Below are positions 58,263-64,000 of a stretch of DNA of 64,000 nt, one piece after another (position 1 is the first letter of the stretch; each line of letters opens with the position of its first letter). This DNA comes from Hemibagrus wyckioides (Eukaryota > Chordata > Actinopteri > Siluriformes > Bagridae), in the NCBI RefSeq assembly GCF_019097595.1, contig NC_080718.1, positions 11,006,657-11,070,656 on the forward strand, given 5' to 3'. The notes below the pieces were generated by a model that was not told the origin of the DNA, made no database searches, and saw nothing but the letters and a program-made list of their open reading frames with translations. A program made the translations under genes and the position numbers.

Positions 58263-60264
58263 GAGGGGCATGGTGTGAATCATAACTGTTTTACACATCG
58301 GGAATAGTTGGCTTCCTGAAGCACAAAGGGCTTTTTTTTCAAGCTGTGTTTTCTCACGTAAACATCCGGAAAGTCCTATTTAAGCTTAAAGCAATACTTA
58401 AATGAAGTCGTCTTCTTCTCAGGGAGCTCAGGTGGACACTCACAGACCGTATATGGAAAGGAAAAGGCACGACAGTGAGCAGTCGTTATGCAGTGTGCCA
58501 GAGTCCAATGATCTGGAGGCAGCAGAAGCCCTTGTCTGCATGAGCTCCTGGTTTCAGTCATCCCAAAGACCCAGCAGTTTGAAACCTCGTCCTCTGACCC
58601 CGGCCTCCGATTCCTGTGACTCCCTCCTGCATCCTGAACCCCCAGAGACCCCTGGAGACTTTGTTTCACTCTCCTCTTTGGTAAGAAAACTCAACAGACC
58701 CAGTTAGTCCTAAGGATTTATGAGCTTTGTTTAAAATCGAAACATTCCCACCAGAGCAGAAAGAATAACACGTGGACCCATGATGTGTGGAGTAGGGACC
58801 TTCACAGGGTCGAATTGTTTGCTTAAACTCCATGAGATAGCTTTATGATAGCCTAGACATGTGGCATGTTGTAGATAAGCTGGATGAACTTCAGCCTGAG
58901 TAACTAATTAATTACTTAGCCGGTTCAAGATAAAACATGGGCAGTTTTTGGAATGCAGTGTACAAGTGTTCATTTTGAAGACCTTGTGGCTACATGTAGT
59001 TGATATATTGCATCTTTCCTTTTTTTCAGTGTATGACGCCACCACACAGCCCCAGTTTTGCTGAGACCACTGCTCACATACCAGTGGCCACGTCACTCTG
59101 CCCTCTGAAAAAATCCTGCTCTAGTGTCCTCAGTCCCAGTCTCCAGCAACCTTCTGTGACCTCCTGTGCTGACACGTCACCTCCCAGGTGGTTTCCCACC
59201 ACTGAGAAGTCTTCCTCCCAACCCAGCAGAGCCATGGCTACCAGCGTCATCCGGCACACAGCTGACAGTTCAGTCTACCAGAACATTCCATATGCTGTCC
59301 AACGTCAGCAGTCAGCCCCCACCCACATTCAGCCACCAAAACAGCCAGCACAGCCAGAGCTTCCCTTACCAGCCTCTTCGCCCTGCCAATCCCATACATC
59401 CAGCACCTCATCAGAAACGTGTCAGAACAGCAGCAACCGATCCTCCAGTGACAAGATCCCTTCCAAATCTGTTTCCAGTTCACCAATTTCCACAGCCAGC
59501 CCACCCATTATATGCCAGATGTTTCCAGTGGCTCAACCAGGACTTATTTCAGCAGCATTTATCCAGAGTCCAGCTCCAAAGTCTATCCTGCCACAGCCAA
59601 TTTTTGTTGGTTCATCAGTTCCACAAGGTACTGTGATGCTGGTGATGCCTCAAGCATCAGTGGCTCAGACACCGCAATGCCCACAACAGGCAGTTGTGAC
59701 CGTGGGCAACACTAAACTGCTGCCTCTGGCACCTGCACCTATTTACTTACCCTCAGGGCAGAGTGGCACCACGCAATCAGAGTTCTCCCGTAGGCGCAAC
59801 TATGTCTGCAGCTTCCCCGGCTGCAGGAAGACCTATTTTAAGAGCTCTCACCTCAAGGCACACCTTAGAACTCACACAGGTAAGGTGTAGTCAGATTTGC
59901 TGGATTACTTAAGCATCCTTTTTGTTTATATAGGAGTCAAAAAGCGTGTAGTATGCCTCTAATCATGTTTTTGTCCGTGCCTGCAGGCGAGAAGCCATTC
60001 AGCTGTAACTGGGAGGGCTGTGACAAAAAATTTGCACGTTCTGATGAACTCTCCCGTCACCGGCGAACACACACTGGCGAGAAAAAGTTCGTCTGTCCCG
60101 TTTGCGACAGACGCTTCATGCGCAGTGACCACCTTACTAAGCATGCTCGCCGTCACATGACCACCAAGAAGATCCCCTCCTGGCAAACAGAGGTTCGAAA
60201 TCTCAACAAGATAACAACAGCCAAGGCTCTGCCAATCAGCATGCTGTTACCAGCCTCAAACTGA
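57698..60264 (+). CDS. klf11: Krüppel-like factor 11 (TGF-beta-inducible repressor), 4 coding exons
   Basis: Nuclear zinc-finger factor of the KLF10/KLF11 (TIEG) group, which binds GC/CACCC boxes and recruits SIN3. Coding exons: 57698-57739, 58423-58680, 59030-59879, 59987-60264, all with GT/AG junctions in frame, giving 475 residues (human about 512). Residues 45-54 ([10 protein letters not shown]) match the SIN3-interaction helix of repression domain R1. TPPHSP at 103-108 is a proline-directed site. TSVIRHTAD at 171-179 is a block shared with KLF10/11. The middle is rich in Ser, Pro and Gln. Three C2H2 fingers are visible: C360, C365, H378, H382; C390, C395, H408, H412; C420, C423, H436, H440, with TGEK linkers. 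The tail [13 protein letters not shown] fits KLF11 better than KLF10. Teleosts often keep two klf11 copies, and which one this is cannot be settled here. It lies about 13.7 kb downstream of grhl1 on the same strand. Confidence 0.95.
57983..58031. repeat. (CA)n microsatellite in klf11 intron 1
   Basis: About 24 pure CA units. Confidence 0.95.
58033..58130. repeat. Short GGTTCTT-type repeat in klf11 intron 1
   Basis: GGTTCCTCAAGGGTTCTTCC and TTCCTTATAGAACCTTCCAC form a repeat of GGTTCT words and their inverses, a pattern of short DNA elements in fish. Confidence 0.5.
58222..58259. repeat. (GA)n microsatellite in klf11 intron 1
   Basis: About 19 GA units upstream of exon 2. Confidence 0.95.
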
Positions 60265-60540
60265 ATCTGATTGGAGCAAGTCATACAAAGACTCTTTATT
60301 GGAACGATAAGGCTGCTAATTCTCATGGACAAACATGGACATGCACTGGACTCTCTCTTGTTTTCCATTCTGCTCATTTTGTACACTTTGTAATGAACGC
60401 AATGTTTTGTTTACTCACTTGTTATAATCATTCATGCACTCTTTTTTGCCAAAGTCTTTGTACTATGTTTGTCTTAATTCTATGTCTCTGTATAATTACA
60501 ATTGTATTCTGTTGGAAATAAATAGCCAATTCCTTAATGC
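60265..60540 (+). other. klf11: klf11 3' UTR with poly(A) signal
   Basis: A short AT-rich 3' UTR follows the TGA at 60262-60264. AATAAA at 60517-60522 is the only close canonical signal, so the mRNA probably ends near 60.54 kb. Confidence 0.6.
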
Positions 60541-61284
60541 CTAAATACAGGAAAATTATAAGAACTCATGGATCTACTTATGGGCAATTGTCTGAACTAA
60601 GGATATCATTTTCTTTTATTTAATACTCATTTTCAGTAAACAGTGATAAATCACCTTTCTCTTTTGTGGTTATTAATTCTGAGTCTTGTGCTAGCAGTCA
60701 AACGAATGAGAGTGACACCCAAAGATAGTGAAAAATACACTTCTCATTCAAACAGGAAGTGAGCTCAAAAAAGACATTCATAGTGATGACAAGGTGTTGA
60801 ATAGTTAATCTTTTACGCCCACCCTTGTCTTCAGTCGTGTTTTTTCCTGTTCAGTTTTGCTGACACTGATCTGGAGCATTTCCTGTGTGCTTTGTGAAGT
60901 CTGGCACTGAAGATCCGTTGTATCACATTCAGTACAAACACAGATTAAAAACTTTGCTCAAAGATGGCAAAATAAAACAGCACAATAGATTTGTATTTAG
61001 ATCCTACAAAATATTCTCTAATGTAATTTATAGTCTAGTCTAGTCAGTCTATAAATAAATGTATTTTTTTTAACACAGTTTAAAACAAATTAAAACAAAA
61101 AACAACTTATTGGATGGTTAAAATAAGACAATGCAGATAGTATTACAGTTTTGGTCATGACATTTTTCAGATGTCAAAGTGTATTAAAAAAATTAAGCCT
61201 CAACAGAAATTATGTTAAGTTCACTTAATTATATCTGGAAAGAAAGTTCATTTTCTTTCTTTCATAAATAGATTGTAAACAGTA
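60541..61284. other. Intergenic AT-rich DNA, no gene seen
   Basis: Follows the klf11 poly(A) signal. No exon or recognised repeat. Confidence 0.45.
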
Positions 61285-61570
61285 AACCATATCAATTCAA
61301 TTCAATTCATTTGTATAGCACCTTTTACAATGGACATTGTCTCAGCAGCTTTACAAAAGAAGATAAACAGAGAAAGGAAAGGGGGAAAAAATAAATAACT
61401 AAATAACTAGAAATAAAAATAAATTATTAAACTATTTTATCCTTATTTTATTTTATCCCTAATGAGCAGGTGTGTGGTGACGGTGGCGAGGAAAAACTCT
61501 GTGATGATATGAGGAAGAAACCTTGAGAGGAACCAGGCTCAAAAGGGAACCTCATCCTTCTTTGAGTGAC
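61285..61570 (-). repeat. Interspersed repeat with (TTGAA)-type tail
   Basis: Reads in reverse as a repeat ending GCTATACAAATGAATTGAAT, with the conserved part CCTCATATCATCACAGAG inside. Related to 19.3 kb. I think it is a retroelement tail, but the class is uncertain. Confidence 0.6.
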
Positions 61571-62189
61571 ACTGGACAGTAAATAATGTAACTATAACTG
61601 ATTAATGTCCTTTCTACAACAGCAATCAAGGGCCCATGAGGAACTATTAGGTCAGTGCAGTTTCTGTGGTCATTATAAACACTAATATCGCATTGCATTA
61701 CTATTTATAATAATAATTTATAATATAATTTATATTAAATAGTATATTTGTCTTGATTTGACTAGATTTTATGTTATAAAATGGCATGAAGAAAAATTCA
61801 TAACAATGCATGGTATATTTTATTTACAACATGATAAAAGGATTTTCAGCAAACTTTTCGAATGCAAATGTATGCGGGTTTAATTAGACAAACCTTTATT
61901 TGCATGAATAATAAATCTTTAAAGAAATTATATATTTGTAAGAACAATCAACTTGGTCGTTCAGATGTATTGTGATATCTGTTGTTTTAATAATAATAAT
62001 AAAAAAAACTAGCTAATAAACTAAAAATATGAATTCATTTTAATTTAATTCTGATCCTATGTAGTGTCAAGCCTTAAAACAACAACAACAATTAAATATA
62101 GTTATTGTGATTTAAATCTGCATCATATTAGAAATAACACTTCTTCAGAGCTGAGATTTTCACTCTGAACACACTTTTCTGCCATGTCT

Positions 62190-62410
62190 TTGGTTAACGA
62201 AAACAGGCAAATCCCTGACGCGCCCAGTAACGCTGTTGTTTGTGGGCCAATTAGATTCCGCGGTTGACTGCAGCGCTGAGAGGCGCGACCAATCAGATTT
62301 CAGAAGCGAGACCCCGCCCCCCGCCTTTCTCACCTTGTTTACTAGTGTACCGGTCATCAGTCCATGAACAGCGACCCAGTGTGGACAAATCCGTCCTGTG
62401 TGTATTTAGT
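62190..62410. promoter_or_regulatory. Orphan CpG-rich promoter-like block
   Basis: A short island rich in CpG sits in very AT-rich DNA. It holds CCAAT in GGGCCAATTAG near 62248, CCAAT in GACCAATCAG near 62290, a GC box (CCCCGCCCC) near 62313 and GGCGCG near 62283. This resembles the grhl1 and klf11 promoters, but no exon was recognised on either strand. It may drive the next gene; in human the genes after KLF11 are CYS1 and RRM2. Direction and identity are unknown. Confidence 0.4.
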
Positions 62411-62535
62411 TTACTGTCTTACATCCAGTTACAGCGTTACAAATCACTTCACACATAATAATGTAAGAATTTGAAAGGTATAGAACAAAACAAAACTTTG
62501 TTAAATTCTGTCTTGTATAGTTAAAAATCTAAGTA

Positions 62536-62608
62536 TATAATATAATATAATATAATATAATATAATATAATATAATATAATATAATATAATATAATATAA
62601 TATAATAT
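62536..62608. repeat. (TATAA)n pentanucleotide microsatellite
   Basis: About 14 units of TATAA just downstream of the orphan promoter-like block. Confidence 0.95.
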
Positions 62609-62799
62609 AGTGTTTGAAAGAAAATGTTAAATAAAATCCATCCATACATAAATATTCGGTGGGCAAAATCATTCTGAACAAAGCATTACAATTTTTTCAG
62701 CTTTAACTGGAAATGCGCCAATGAGAAGATCATTTAAAAAAGAAAGTAAGTATATACTGTATATTGCATTTTTAATCTCCAATCCTGATTTAAGTGTGA

Positions 62800-62985
62800 G
62801 AGTATGTGTTTAAGACGTTGGGACTACCGATCGGAAGGTTCACCCAAGTCCACCAAGTTGTCACTGCTGGGCACTTGAGCAAGGCCCTAACCCTCAATTG
62901 CTCAGGTGTATAAAAATAGGATAAAATGTAAGTCGCTCTGGATAAGGGCGTCTGCCAAGAGCCATAAATGTAATGTAAATGATGC
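62800..62985 (+). repeat. SINE-type repeat with conserved fish 3' tail
   Basis: It contains TGTAAGTCGCTCTGGATAAG and GGCGTCTGCCAAGAGCC, a tail shared by many fish SINEs, after a GAGCAAGGCCCTAACCCTCA body. The head is weak. Confidence 0.75.
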
Positions 62986-63440
62986 TTTATTCATTAATTA
63001 TATAAATTAATTAATTTATATATTATAAATATAATTTGACACTAAATATTCAGTCTTACAATAATAAACTAAATAGTCAAGATACACATTTAAAGGTATT
63101 CATTAGGGGACCCAGCAAAGCTAAAATGAAATGACTAATTTTATATAAAATGTGCTTGGCACCAAAGAAATTGTTTTTAGCTCTCAATTTAAAAATGTTA
63201 ATTAGAAAGTTTTGGCATTTTTTTATTACAGACACTATAAAATCAGATTATTATTAGCATGGCCACACTAACTTGGCAAGCAACCTAAGACAAGATAAAC
63301 TAAGATAAGATAAGATAAAATAAGACAAGACAAGACTGTATTAATCCCGAAGGAACTTTTTACCTGCTGCATGTCATTAGTTGTCATGTATACAGTGTTT
63401 AATAATTTTTTATCAATTACTAATGAAAACTAATTATTGG

Positions 63441-63680
63441 GCATTGGTTGCTCAGTGGTAGGGTTCTTGCCTACCATGTGGAAGGCCCGGGTTCAAACCC
63501 CAGCCACTGGATGCAGTGCTGGTCCCAAGCCCAGATAAAAAAAAAAATTGGAGGGTTGCATCAGGAAGGGCATCGGTCATTAAACCTGTGCTAAGTTGTT
63601 GTGCGGTCCAGTTGGTCTGCTGTGGCGACCCCTCACACACAGGGAGCAGCCGAAAGATCATCATCATCAACAACGACTAA
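63441..63680 (+). repeat. tRNA-Gly-derived SINE
   Basis: 63441-63514 is close to a tRNA-Gly gene: GCATTGGTTGCTCAGTGGTA at the A box and CCCGGGTTCAAACCCC at the B box, with ACC where the GCC anticodon would be. A roughly 160-bp body follows, ending GGGAGCAGCCGAAAG and an ATC/AAC-type tail. Too changed to be a working tRNA gene. Confidence 0.85.
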
Positions 63681-64000
63681 TTAGTTTTTATTATTAAGAA
63701 ATAAATAAGGCATAATTCCAAATTGAAGCTCCACTATTAAGATCATTTATTCCTACCCATTGCTATCAAAGTGTGTTTCCCTTATTTTTGTATGAATTGA
63801 AGACAACTAGAATTCTGTTAACAGAAGCCAGTATGCAGTAGAGATGGGGAAAGGTCTTCATGTATCTCAAACAGATAAATAATTACATTCAAATACATTC
63901 CATTACTGAGGGGTGGAGAGAACCACAAACCGTGGCCAGGAAATGGATCTTAAACATACATTCCAGACGCGCAAAAGTTTTCCCTGAAATTTTTTTTGGT

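Noticed and set aside
59166..59636. 156-codon frame overlapping klf11 exon 3 in another frame
   Set aside because: Low-complexity Pro/Ser/His shadow of the klf11 exon, with no start context or homology.
62264..62458. 64-codon frame in the orphan promoter-like block
   Set aside because: Compositional by-product of CpG-rich DNA; it does not resemble RRM2, CYS1 or any family I know.
63441..63514. Possible functional tRNA-Gly gene
   Set aside because: The anticodon position and stem bases are changed and the sequence runs straight into a SINE body.
1..64000. CRISPR arrays, operons or phage-like modules
   Set aside because: The window is vertebrate nuclear DNA with spliced genes; the tandem repeats are micro- and minisatellites without unique spacers.

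Overview
This window is animal nuclear DNA, almost certainly from a ray-finned fish. It is AT-rich and intron-rich. It is packed with microsatellites, tRNA-derived SINEs and many Tc1-type DNA transposons of the kinds common in teleosts. A catfish or other otophysan is plausible from the repeats, but that is inference. No bacterial, phage or retroviral gene was seen.

Two host genes are complete, both on the + strand. grhl1 (15 coding exons, 29073-44026, 614 residues) encodes the Grainyhead-like 1 transcription factor. klf11 (4 coding exons, 57698-60264, 475 residues) encodes a Krüppel-like repressor with a SIN3-interaction helix and three C2H2 fingers. All 17 introns were placed at GT...AG sites and every exon junction keeps frame. 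GRHL1 and KLF11 are also neighbours on human 2p25, so this is conserved linkage. Both promoters are CpG-rich with CCAAT and GC boxes. A third promoter-like block near 62.2 kb has no recognised gene attached and probably belongs to a gene whose coding part is outside the window.

Layout: 1-28.7 kb is a gene-free flank made of unique AT-rich DNA and old repeats. 28.7-45.7 kb is grhl1; its introns hold a 59-bp minisatellite, a SINE tail and a Tc1 element with a full-length transposase reading frame. 45.7-57.2 kb is the intergenic region, with a second near-complete Tc1 copy, a fold-back Tc1 derivative and SINEs. 57.2-60.6 kb is klf11. 60.6-64 kb is intergenic, with the orphan promoter-like block and a tRNA-Gly-derived SINE.

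The mobile DNA gives the most unusual signals. Three copies of one Tc1 family are present: one intact frame, and two killed mainly by CGA-to-TGA changes. Three internally deleted copies of another family share one deletion junction. One 826-bp element consists of two deleted transposon halves facing each other and could fold into a hairpin of about 310 bp. I found no evidence of a wholly new biological system.
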